From Streptosporangium sp. NBC_01755 (lineage in GTDB: Bacteria > Actinomycetota > Actinomycetes > Streptosporangiales > Streptosporangiaceae): a stretch of 64,000 nucleotides of DNA. The position numbers and the translations under genes are program-made. This document shows, one piece after another, positions 1 through 6,858 of the stretch (positions within the stretch are counted from its first letter, which is position 1; every line of letters starts with the position of its first letter). Under the pieces are notes generated by a model. It was not told the DNA's origin and did not search any database. It saw only the letters and a program-made list of their open reading frames with translations. The stretch lies in assembly GCF_035917995.1 (NCBI RefSeq), contig NZ_CP109131.1, positions 1,364,001 to 1,428,000 on the forward strand, written 5' to 3'.

Positions 1-721
1 TCCTGCCGCGGCTGGCATTAAGTTCCGCATGCCAGATCCAGCCGTCCAGGACGGCGGCGTGGTCTTCCTGGCCGATCTCAGCGGCTCGGCGGTGGCTGTC
101 GATGATCTCGGTGCGGGCCAAGTTCAAGGCTCTCGTGAGGCCACCGTTGAACTCGCCTTCCAAGTTGCGGAGCATCCTGGCTGCCGCGGTGCGCGGGTTG
201 TCCCCCACGACGACGCCACGGATCAACTCCTGCTTCATCCGCTTGGTGGCCTCGTCGGCGAGTGGCCAATGCTTGGCGTTGATCTGCTCCGCTGTGCGGC
301 GCACGATCGCGTCGATCGTGTCGGGCAGCTGCCTGCGATACCGGGCTGCTGCCGCAAGCGTCGACCCGTACGGCAGTTGGGAGGCGATCAGGTCACCCTG
401 GCCATCCAGTGCGATACGAGCCGCATCCTGGGCGCCGGCCACGGTTTGGGTGCGGACCAGGTCAGCGAGACGGGTCAGAGCGGCGGCGATGACGTCGAGG
501 GCGGACATGGCGCGGGCGGTCTGCTCGACCTGCCGGCGGGACGGCCACCCGCCCTCCCCTACTTGGAGAAGCTCGGTGATGCCCGCGGCGACCTCTAACG
601 CCATCTGGTCCCAGGCCCTCACCCAGGCTTGCACCAGGGATCTGGTGACGTCGGCGAGGATCGAGCCGACCGCGCGCCGCATCTCCTCAACCAGGCGGAT
701 GGTGTCGGAAGTGATCGGCAT
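1..721 (-). CDS. MuF-like minor head protein, C-terminal end beyond window
   Basis: The reading frame opens with ATG at 721 (start MPITSDTIRL) and stays open to the edge for 240 codons, so it is partial. The last visible part contains the string ARTEIIDSHRRAAEIGQ, the conserved ARTE-type motif of SPP1 gp7/Mu gpF head morphogenesis proteins. The preceding 200 residues are helical and rich in Ala and Arg, as in the N-terminal half of that family. It starts 12 bp after the portal stop, the usual portal-MuF order. Family members sit inside the procapsid near the portal, and some carry a C-terminal toxin or nuclease domain. The missing C-terminus would decide that here. Confidence 0.82.
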   Translation of the reverse strand, partial: MPITSDTIRLVEEMRRAVGSILADVTRSLVQAWVRAWDQMALEVAAGITELLQVGEGGWPSRRQVEQTARAMSALDVIAAALTRLADLVRTQTVAGAQDAARIALDGQGDLIASQLPYGSTLAAAARYRRQLPDTIDAIVRRTAEQINAKHWPLADEATKRMKQELIRGVVVGDNPRTAAARMLRNLEGEFNGGLTRALNLARTEIIDSHRRAAEIGQEDHAAVLDGWIWHAELNASRGR

Positions 722-733
722 GACCACCCCCGC

Positions 734-2443
734 CTACGCCTCGGCTGGTTCCAGCTCTTCGTCTACGGGTTCCTCGTCGACGACCTCATCAGGGGATTCG
801 CCCGCGAGGAGCGCCGCCGGATCTCCGCCGTTGCGGAATGCGTCCACCGCGGCTTGCCCGGCGCTCTCCCCTGGCGGAATGAAGGCCCCGTCCTCTGTCG
901 TCAATTCGTCGAGGATCTCGTCGATGTCCTCCACCCCCAACGCCTCCAGCAGGAGACGCGCCACGACGAGCGGCGGCAGGTACTGGGGGCCGTCTGCTTC
1001 GGTGATGGCCTTCACTAAGACGGTGACGTCGACGTCGTCGATGTCGGGCCACGAGATTTCGAGGGTCTGCTCGGTGTCGCCGTCCAGGGTGATGGTTTCG
1101 CGGCCGGTCTCGTCTCGGGTGATCGCGCCTTTCAGCGCTCCCTTGGGTGCTCGCACGGCTTCGTGGATGACGTAGGTGAGGATCGCCCGGTACATCTCGG
1201 TCCACACGCCGCGGCGGAGCTCCATGGTGCGCTCAGTCGGCGTGTCGAGTGTCTCCGCGGTCGCTCGGGCTCCGGTGGTGCCGGGATCGCCGAGCAACAT
1301 CGTCACCGGCACATCCAGGCCAGCGGCGACCATCGCGGCGAGCGGCCGACCCGAGTCGGAGTCGATCGTGGCACCGCTCTTAGGCACGGCCTCCAACGCC
1401 ATGTCGGGCGTCATGAGTGCGGTCGCGCCGGCGTGCTGCGGCTCCCCCGAATACCGGTCGGCGGCGGGTCCAGCAGCGATGCGGGACCGGGCCGCGGCCT
1501 GCCTGCTGCCCTTCGAGGTGAGCTTCCACGCGAAACGGGACAAGGATTTGATCAGCCTTGCCCAGTCGGTCAAAAACTCCTTGTACGCCTGAGCCCAGTC
1601 GATCGCCGCATACGCGTCGGGAACCCCGTACTTCCAGCCCTTCAGACCGCCGACCTTGACGTGGTAGACCGGTGCGTCCCAGTAGATGGTGGCGTCGCCG
1701 CCGAGCTGCCCTGGGACGGCCTTCGGGCGGTGGGCAGGCCGGTAGCCGAGCGCCGGATAGTAGGCGGTGCGCAGGTTCGCCGAGTAGCCGCCGAGGATCT
1801 CATCGGCAGCGGACTCGTACCAGACCCGCTTGTAGAACCAGACCTCGCTGCTGTCACGCGGGTTGGTGATGACGTCGGCGATCTCATCCCAGGGGATCGA
1901 CCGAGCCCGCACCTTCCCTGTCACCGGCAAGGTGAACAGGGCAAAGAACAGGTTTCCATCGGTGCCGAGTGCCCGCTCGTTCTCCTCGGACGCTTGGCTG
2001 CCCGTGAGGGTCCGCCGGTTGCCGTCGTCGGCGAGGAACTCCTGTACGACCGCGTTGACGTCCTGGCCAGCGCGGACAGCTTTGCCCTTGCGCTGCTTAC
2101 CATTGGCCCTCGCGCTGATCTGCACGCCCTGGCCCCACACGTACGCCGTGCGCAGCGCGAGACCCCGCTTGATCAGGGTGTTCTTCAAGGCCATGACCCG
2201 GACTACGGCGGTGATCTGCCGCAACCCCTCACGGGAGAACTCCTGGTCAGCCATCGAGGTCAGGTGCTGCCAGCCTGGCTCGTTCATCCGGTTTTCGAGG
2301 TCAGCTATCGACTCCTGCAGGTGCTCCACAGTGGCGCGTTCCTGCCGAAGGATCTCCGCTTGCTCAGCCCGCCCGGTAGCCCGGTACCAGGTTTCCCGGA
2401 CCGGAGCGGTGAACGACTCTCGCAGGGAGGCGGCAAAGCCCAC
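734..2443 (-). CDS. Phage portal protein
   Basis: A 569-residue protein between terminase and MuF-like genes, the canonical place for a portal, and the family's usual size (450-600). Residues 30-60 form a predicted coiled coil. The middle contains the Trp/Tyr-rich segment common in portal wings (WGVPDAYAAIDWAQ-like region near 265-285). The stretch around 360-390, with the LLGDPGTTGARATAETL element, resembles the stem/crown-linking region of actinophage portals. The C-terminus is acidic, ending in repeated Glu-Pro-Val motifs. It would form the dodecameric ring at one capsid vertex and dock the terminase. Assigned by context and general resemblance rather than by a catalytic motif. Confidence 0.88.
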   Translation of the reverse strand: MGFAASLRESFTAPVRETWYRATGRAEQAEILRQERATVEHLQESIADLENRMNEPGWQHLTSMADQEFSREGLRQITAVVRVMALKNTLIKRGLALRTAYVWGQGVQISARANGKQRKGKAVRAGQDVNAVVQEFLADDGNRRTLTGSQASEENERALGTDGNLFFALFTLPVTGKVRARSIPWDEIADVITNPRDSSEVWFYKRVWYESAADEILGGYSANLRTAYYPALGYRPAHRPKAVPGQLGGDATIYWDAPVYHVKVGGLKGWKYGVPDAYAAIDWAQAYKEFLTDWARLIKSLSRFAWKLTSKGSRQAAARSRIAAGPAADRYSGEPQHAGATALMTPDMALEAVPKSGATIDSDSGRPLAAMVAAGLDVPVTMLLGDPGTTGARATAETLDTPTERTMELRRGVWTEMYRAILTYVIHEAVRAPKGALKGAITRDETGRETITLDGDTEQTLEISWPDIDDVDVTVLVKAITEADGPQYLPPLVVARLLLEALGVEDIDEILDELTTEDGAFIPPGESAGQAAVDAFRNGGDPAALLAGESPDEVVDEEPVDEELEPAEA

Positions 2444-2460
2444 AACGCCTCCTCAAGCAG

Positions 2461-4014
2461 CTAATACGGAGATATCTCGTATCCGCCCAGGCCATCATCG
2501 AGGTCATCGGAATCGATGATCAGCAAGCCGGACAGGATCGGGGCGAGCAGCATCCGGTTGATCGCCTGCGTGCAGGCGTCCACCTGGTCATCGTGGGAGC
2601 CGTTCGGAAACCCGCTGTGCTCCTGGAGAAAGTCGCCGATCCACGGCGCGACCTCCGGACTTGGCAGGTAGACGGAGCCGCCCTCGATGAACGGGGTGAC
2701 CGCGCGGGCCCGCGACTCCTTCGACCCGTCAGGCTCGACCGGGATCAGGCCGGGCACCTGGCGGGACAGCGAGTTGATGACCGCGGTGCCGTTGGCTTTG
2801 TCTTCCACGTACTTCGCGGACGCTTGCGGCCACTTCGCGGCCATTTGCCGGAGTTCAGCACAGGTCTCGGTGAACGACAGTCGGGCGTGGACCTGGTCGA
2901 GAAGGAACAGCTCCAGCCCGTACCTGGCCCACACCTGGCCGACGACGTAGTCAGAGCCGTCGGTGGCTTTGAACGCCATGTCCCACGACATGGCAACCTC
3001 ATCAGCGCCCGCAACCCAGTGAGAGCCGTCAGGGCGGACGATCCACCGCTGCCCGTGGTACTCCTGCCACCACTCGCGCAAGAAGATATCGCCGGCCGCC
3101 GGGGCGGGGCGGCCCTGGTAGAGGCTCGCCCAAGTGCGGGATCCGGAGCGGACCTTGATGGCTTCCCACTGCTTCTTGGTGCGGCCCCGGGCGGAAACCA
3201 TGAACTCGCCCGGCGCGCGGCCGAGCGGGTCTGTCTCCCCCTTGGCCGGGTCGTGGTCGGCCTGGGCGGGGATGTTCACGACCCGCCACAGCTGGCCGTC
3301 CTCTGCGGCGAGGAGACGACCGGCGAGGTCGTCTTCGTGCCAGCGCGTGAGAATCAAGACCACGGGAGCGCCGGGGGCAAGGCGGGTCGCGGCGACGTCA
3401 GTCCACCAGTCCCACGCCCGTTCCCGGTAGGTCGGCGAGTCAGCCTGAGCGCGGTCCTTGATCGGATCATCAATGAGCATCAGGTCAACCGGGCGGCCAG
3501 TCAGAGCCCCGCCAATGCCTGCCGCATAAACGCCGCCCTCTTGGCCGGCGAGTTGCCACTCGTGCTGAGCGGACAGGTCATCGCGGACCGTCAGGCCGAG
3601 CTCGGCGCCGTGGACGGTGATGTCGTCACGGATCGCACGGCCCCACCGGCGGGCCACACCGTGCTCGTAGGACGCGATGGCGATGCGGGTGTCGGGGCGC
3701 TGGGTGAGGGCCCAGAGAGGGAACCGGCGGGAGACCCTCTGGGATTTTCCTTCCTGGGGCGGCATGGAGATGACCAGCCGGCCATCAGGGGTATCGAGCA
3801 GCCGGACCAGTTCGGCGTCGATCAGGTCAAGAGCGGGGGTCTGCCTGGTCTTGGGGTCAAGCGCCTTCGCCAGCTCGCCCGGCGTTCCCCACCGCGGCCT
3901 GAGATGGCCCAGCTTGTTCAGCGCCGCGTTCCGCAGAGCCGCCAGCAGTCGCTCTTGCGCAGCCACCGGCCAGTCCTGCCAGCCGCGAGGCAATGTCGCA
4001 ACGGTCATGGGCAC
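2461..4014 (-). CDS. terL: Terminase large subunit
   Basis: 517 residues with both TerL domains. The ATPase has Walker A MPPQEGKS (84-91) and Walker B LMLIDDP (178-184). The RNase H-like nuclease has acidic residues at D345 (SWDMAFK), E404/D405 (VEDKANG) and D475/D476/D479 (HDDQVDA). It cuts and pumps the concatemeric genome into the procapsid through the portal. The gene ends 17 bp before the portal start. ATG 4014 is used here. A second ATG two codons later is equally possible. All motifs are intact, so it should be functional. Confidence 0.96.
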   Translation of the reverse strand: MPMTVATLPRGWQDWPVAAQERLLAALRNAALNKLGHLRPRWGTPGELAKALDPKTRQTPALDLIDAELVRLLDTPDGRLVISMPPQEGKSQRVSRRFPLWALTQRPDTRIAIASYEHGVARRWGRAIRDDITVHGAELGLTVRDDLSAQHEWQLAGQEGGVYAAGIGGALTGRPVDLMLIDDPIKDRAQADSPTYRERAWDWWTDVAATRLAPGAPVVLILTRWHEDDLAGRLLAAEDGQLWRVVNIPAQADHDPAKGETDPLGRAPGEFMVSARGRTKKQWEAIKVRSGSRTWASLYQGRPAPAAGDIFLREWWQEYHGQRWIVRPDGSHWVAGADEVAMSWDMAFKATDGSDYVVGQVWARYGLELFLLDQVHARLSFTETCAELRQMAAKWPQASAKYVEDKANGTAVINSLSRQVPGLIPVEPDGSKESRARAVTPFIEGGSVYLPSPEVAPWIGDFLQEHSGFPNGSHDDQVDACTQAINRMLLAPILSGLLIIDSDDLDDGLGGYEISPY

Positions 4015-4025
4015 CTCGCGGGGGG

Positions 4026-4601
4026 TTACGTCTCCGACATCTCCGGCGCCTCGTCGGCGATGCCGAGCTGGGCGGCGAGGCGCTCGATTTCTGTGGTGAT
4101 CGCGTCCGAGACAGTGACGTTGGCCTTCGTCGGCGCGTCCAGGCCGAGCAGCTTCGCCCGTCGCTCCTGAACCTTCAGCAGGCGGTCGATGGCCGCGAGA
4201 ACTGGCCCGTCGTCTGTGAGCGGCGGACCGCCCTCTTCCAGGTAGATCACGCGGCCGTGTGAAACGGCGTAATGCTCGGTCTCCAGCACCTTCAGTGCCG
4301 CCTGATACATCTCGTCGAGACGCTCCAGCTCGACCATGCGGAGATCGTCGGCGGCTTCTTGCGTCGTCTCCGCGAGCACTCGGCGAACGGCTTCGTGCGC
4401 CTTGCCTGGGCCTGCCATACCGAGCTCGTCAGCGATCTGCCGGTACGTGAGACCACGGGTACGGAGACGTGCGGCTTCGGCATCCCGAGTGGCGGTTTCT
4501 AGGCTGCGCTCGAAGCGCCCTCTGCCGCCACGTGTGCCGCCGCGTGTTCCTTTGGCCTTGGCGGTTCCCTTGGTCGAGGGATCGCCGGGGGTGGTCGTCA
4601 T
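4026..4601 (-). CDS. Terminase small subunit-like, HTH protein
   Basis: 191 residues starting MTTTPGDPST. A basic Gly/Arg linker is followed by a helix-turn-helix at about residues 42-60 (RLRTRGLTYRQIADELGM), then long helices and a conserved-looking LLGLDAP motif near 150. The last motif is seen in small-terminase-like proteins of Gram-positive phages. It lies directly upstream of terL with an 11-bp gap, and its start ATG overlaps the previous stop (ATGA at 4598-4601). The HTH would recognise the packaging site. A longer frame upstream of this ATG overlaps the neighbouring gene and is rejected. Function is inferred from position and HTH. Confidence 0.8.
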   Translation of the reverse strand: MTTTPGDPSTKGTAKAKGTRGGTRGGRGRFERSLETATRDAEAARLRTRGLTYRQIADELGMAGPGKAHEAVRRVLAETTQEAADDLRMVELERLDEMYQAALKVLETEHYAVSHGRVIYLEEGGPPLTDDGPVLAAIDRLLKVQERRAKLLGLDAPTKANVTVSDAITTEIERLAAQLGIADEAPEMSET

Positions 4602-5008
4602 GGCTTGGCCTCCCCGTCGTGTGTGTCCGTCGAGGGGCGGTGTGGTGGTGGCCAGTAGGTGACGCCGCACTCGTTGCAGGATCTTCGGCCAGGGATCTCG
4701 CCGAGACCAGTGATGTCCACACCGGATTCGTAGAGGTGCTCGCAGGTGAGCCACTCTGCGGGTAGCTGCTCGCCACAGTCGGGACAGAGTGCGGCGAGGA
4801 GTGCGTCATCAACGACCGAGCGGACCGGAACGGCACTGTCATGGGTGCACCGGGTGGTTGATGGCCGTGTCGGGAAGGTGTGATCCGAGGCAGACGCGGC
4901 AGATTCGTCCTCGATGCAGCCGGTTGCCCGAAGCGAGATCAGTAGATCGTTCATCGCAGCGCGTGTTGTCTCGACGTCACTGCGGAGATCGTCGGAGGTG
5001 GAGGTCAC
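4598..5008 (-). CDS. Hypothetical protein with zinc-ribbon cysteines
   Basis: 136 residues. The N-terminal 60 residues are acidic and helical. The C-terminal half has CPDCG near 75 and CNECG near 112, each a Cys-X2-Cys pair, which together could bind one zinc. It overlaps the small terminase start by 4 bp (ATGA) and is itself overlapped by 4 bp from upstream, so it is translated as part of the packaging operon. No catalytic motif was seen, and the function is unknown. Single-zinc proteins in this position of actinophages are common. Confidence 0.75.
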   Translation of the reverse strand: MTSTSDDLRSDVETTRAAMNDLLISLRATGCIEDESAASASDHTFPTRPSTTRCTHDSAVPVRSVVDDALLAALCPDCGEQLPAEWLTCEHLYESGVDITGLGEIPGRRSCNECGVTYWPPPHRPSTDTHDGEAKP

Positions 5009-5595
5009 GGCGTCTCCCCGGATGGGGCAGAGATCTCATCCGGTACGCGCCGGACGTAGACGTAGATCTTCGTGTTGCTGCGGGTGGGAGATGCGGCCCA
5101 GCCTCGTTCCGTGAAGGCGCCTACCAGCTGATTGGTGGTGTCCTCTGTGGCCTGGTCGGAGAGGAAGACCATGGCGTTGTGAGAGTCAGGCTCGGGGCGT
5201 GTGGTGGCGCTTATCTTCGCGACGACGTGGGTCAGCCCCAAGTCGTTGAGGATGGCTTGGATCTCGTTGGCGAACATACGCGGTTCACCCGTGACCGCTG
5301 CCCGCTTGGACTTCGAGGTGGGCTTGGGGCGCGCATCCGTCAGACGGCGTGAGGCCACTTCGAGGCGCTCGTGAAGTTCCTCTATCTCGACGTCGTGGTT
5401 CATGAGGAAACAACGGCTTGCCTGTTCGGCATTGCCGAGGATGCGTTCCGCCCACTTGAGACGCTGCTCTGCTGGGAGGTCGTTCCAAAGGCGGATCCAT
5501 TGGGCGGGGGTTGGTGTGGTGCCCTCGGGGGGCGGGGTGTCGGCTTCACCGGCTCGGAGGCGGGCGATCTCAGCTTGGAGGTTCTCATCGTTCAT
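5005..5595 (-). CDS. Hypothetical protein upstream of packaging genes
   Basis: 196 residues, starting MNDENLQAEI. The N-terminal part (1-85) is helical with a Trp-rich stretch (AQWIRLWNDLPAEQRLKW). A basic Ser-Lys linker follows at about 95-105. The C-terminal 85 residues are a compact mixed alpha/beta segment. It shares a 4-bp ATGA overlap with the next gene. No family was recognised, and the Trp/Leu motif is frequent in small actinophage proteins of unknown role. Confidence 0.72.
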   Translation of the reverse strand: MNDENLQAEIARLRAGEADTPPPEGTTPTPAQWIRLWNDLPAEQRLKWAERILGNAEQASRCFLMNHDVEIEELHERLEVASRRLTDARPKPTSKSKRAAVTGEPRMFANEIQAILNDLGLTHVVAKISATTRPEPDSHNAMVFLSDQATEDTTNQLVGAFTERGWAASPTRSNTKIYVYVRRVPDEISAPSGETP

Positions 5596-5650
5596 GAGGC
5601 GTCCCGAGCTGGCGGGGTCCGCCGAAGATGCTGAGCTTGCGCTGATTCAT
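5585..5650 (-). CDS. Possible 21-residue leader ORF
   Basis: A short frame starting MNQRKLSIFG, with a good ribosome site (GGGAGA five bases before the ATG at 5650). Its stop lies 10 bp inside the next gene, which suggests translational coupling to the packaging operon. It is too short to show a fold. It may be a real micro-gene or only a leader peptide. Confidence 0.4.
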   Translation of the reverse strand: MNQRKLSIFGGPRQLGTPHER

Positions 5651-5670
5651 GAGGTCTCCCGGATGGGCGA

Positions 5671-5700
5671 GGACCCCGGGTCCGGGAAGGCTCGGGGTCC
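5671..5700. terminator. Stem-loop between opposed transcription units
   Basis: Perfect 8-bp arms GGACCCCG (5671-5678) and CGGGGTCC (5693-5700) with a 14-base loop. There is no T-run. It lies just upstream of the packaging operon and could stop leftward read-through. A second small inverted repeat (ATGAGGC/GCCTCAT, about 5732-5750) lies between it and the rightward gene at 5790. Confidence 0.5.
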
Positions 5701-5789
5701 TCTACCTCCGGTAGCTGGCCGGAGGGTTCTTGATGAGGCAAACGCCTCATTCGGCTGGCGTGTTCTGCTGTGCGGCGGATAGTGGAGAC

Positions 5790-6290
5790 GTGTCAGCAGA
5801 ACTGATTGGTGTGATCATCGGCGGTGTGCTCGCGACGATCGGCGGGCTGCTCGGTCAGATGTACGCGGCGCGGGCTCAAGCCCGGCTGCGGCGGCGTGAA
5901 GCAGCGGTCGCAGCGTGCGAGGAGTTGATCGTGGTGTTCAGCCGGATGCGGTCGGCGCACAATCTGGACACCATGATGAATCCGCACGAGCGGCAAGATC
6001 GGCGCTCTTTCATGGTGCGGGAACAGGAAGAGGGGGAGCTCAACGACGAGATTTCACGGTTGGCTGTACGAGTGACCGATAGGGGTCTTCGCCGCGCCAT
6101 CATGCAATTCGTGGGCACTCGGGGGCGACTGGAAGGTCTGCCCAACTATTCGGAGCTTCTTGAGCTTCTGGTGGAGCGATGCGGTTGCGTGGTGCGAGCA
6201 GATCTCAGGCGCTCGACGATGGGGCCGCTTCGCCGGGCTATAGCTCAGCAATCTACGAAGAACCAAATCCCCGGCGATCAGCAGTCCTAG
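5790..6290 (+). CDS. Membrane-anchored hypothetical protein, opposite strand
   Basis: 166 residues from GTG 5790, chosen because GGAG lies six bases upstream. An ATG 60 bp earlier has no such site. Residues 4-25 form one hydrophobic segment (LIGVIIGGVLATIGGLLG). The rest is a basic, helical cytoplasmic region rich in Arg and Glu. It is on the plus strand while all neighbours are leftward, and its last 4 bases overlap the end of the convergent gene at 6287. This looks like an independently expressed accessory (moron-type) gene. Function unknown. A superinfection-exclusion role is only a guess. Confidence 0.65.
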   Translation: MSAELIGVIIGGVLATIGGLLGQMYAARAQARLRRREAAVAACEELIVVFSRMRSAHNLDTMMNPHERQDRRSFMVREQEEGELNDEISRLAVRVTDRGLRRAIMQFVGTRGRLEGLPNYSELLELLVERCGCVVRADLRRSTMGPLRRAIAQQSTKNQIPGDQQS

Positions 6291-6439
6291 GTGTCGATGA
6301 GACCGGCGCCCGCGAGAACGAGGCAGAACACCCCAGCGCAGAACAGCGCGGCGACCCACGACTTATGGATGACAGCGACGACGGAAGCGGCGCCGAAGAG
6401 GACGAGCGCGAGGAGCGTGAAGATGTCGGGGATGCTCAT
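6287..6439 (-). CDS. Small two-segment membrane protein (holin-like?)
   Basis: A 50-residue frame starting MSIPDIFTLL, with GGAGA before its ATG at 6439. Residues 6-24 and 28-46 are hydrophobic with a short His-Lys-Ser turn between, giving a hairpin of two membrane segments. The size and topology fit small holins or accessory membrane proteins, but no endolysin is visible nearby, so the role is open. Its stop overlaps the stop region of the convergent gene (CCTAGG at 6286-6291). Confidence 0.6.
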   Translation of the reverse strand: MSIPDIFTLLALVLFGAASVVAVIHKSWVAALFCAGVFCLVLAGAGLIDT

Positions 6440-6546
6440 GCTGATCTCCGTTTGCTGGCAAAACTACGGACGGTAGCCACCTCGGTTTATCCCGCCCGTT
6501 AGAAGTTATACCGAGAGTGACGAAATGGGGTATCGAGGAGCCCAGA

Positions 6547-6849
6547 TCAAGTGATCTGGATCGGATCGCCCTCAAGGACGGGCACCTCGTCGGAGGTGGT
6601 GACCCGCACCCACGGCACCTTCGTGCCCGGCGACGCACTGAAGTCGAACGAGCTGCCCGGCCCGATCTTCACCTTCGCAATCGTCGCGCCGTCGTCGTCG
6701 ACATCCCACTGGGCGGACACCCACATCGTGGGGCGGATCCCGTACGCGACGACGGACATCTCCACCACCAGCGTGTTGAGGTCTTCGTCTCCGTCGACGA
6801 CGACGGGCAGATACTCCGACGTCTCACGCGGGTAGTGCTCGATCGCCAC
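6547..6849 (-). CDS. Hypothetical beta-rich phage protein
   Basis: 100 residues, starting MAIEHYPRET. The sequence alternates beta-type stretches (EYLPVVV, VSAQWDV, WVRVTTSD) with acidic turns and looks like a single beta-sandwich. This is a common shape for small head-tail or fibre-associated actinophage proteins. It follows the repeat-protein gene after a 9-bp gap and was probably made with it. No enzyme motif is seen. Confidence 0.65.
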   Translation of the reverse strand: MAIEHYPRETSEYLPVVVDGDEDLNTLVVEMSVVAYGIRPTMWVSAQWDVDDDGATIAKVKIGPGSSFDFSASPGTKVPWVRVTTSDEVPVLEGDPIQIT

Positions 6850-6858
6850 CGCTCCCCC

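Noticed and set aside
102..1175. Rightward 357-codon open frame across head and portal genes
   Set aside because: It is antisense to the MuF and portal genes, is Ser/Arg/Thr-rich as mirror frames in high-GC DNA are, and has no ribosome site.
2593..4170. Rightward 525-codon frame antisense to terL
   Set aside because: Mirror of the terminase gene. The motifs lie on the minus strand.
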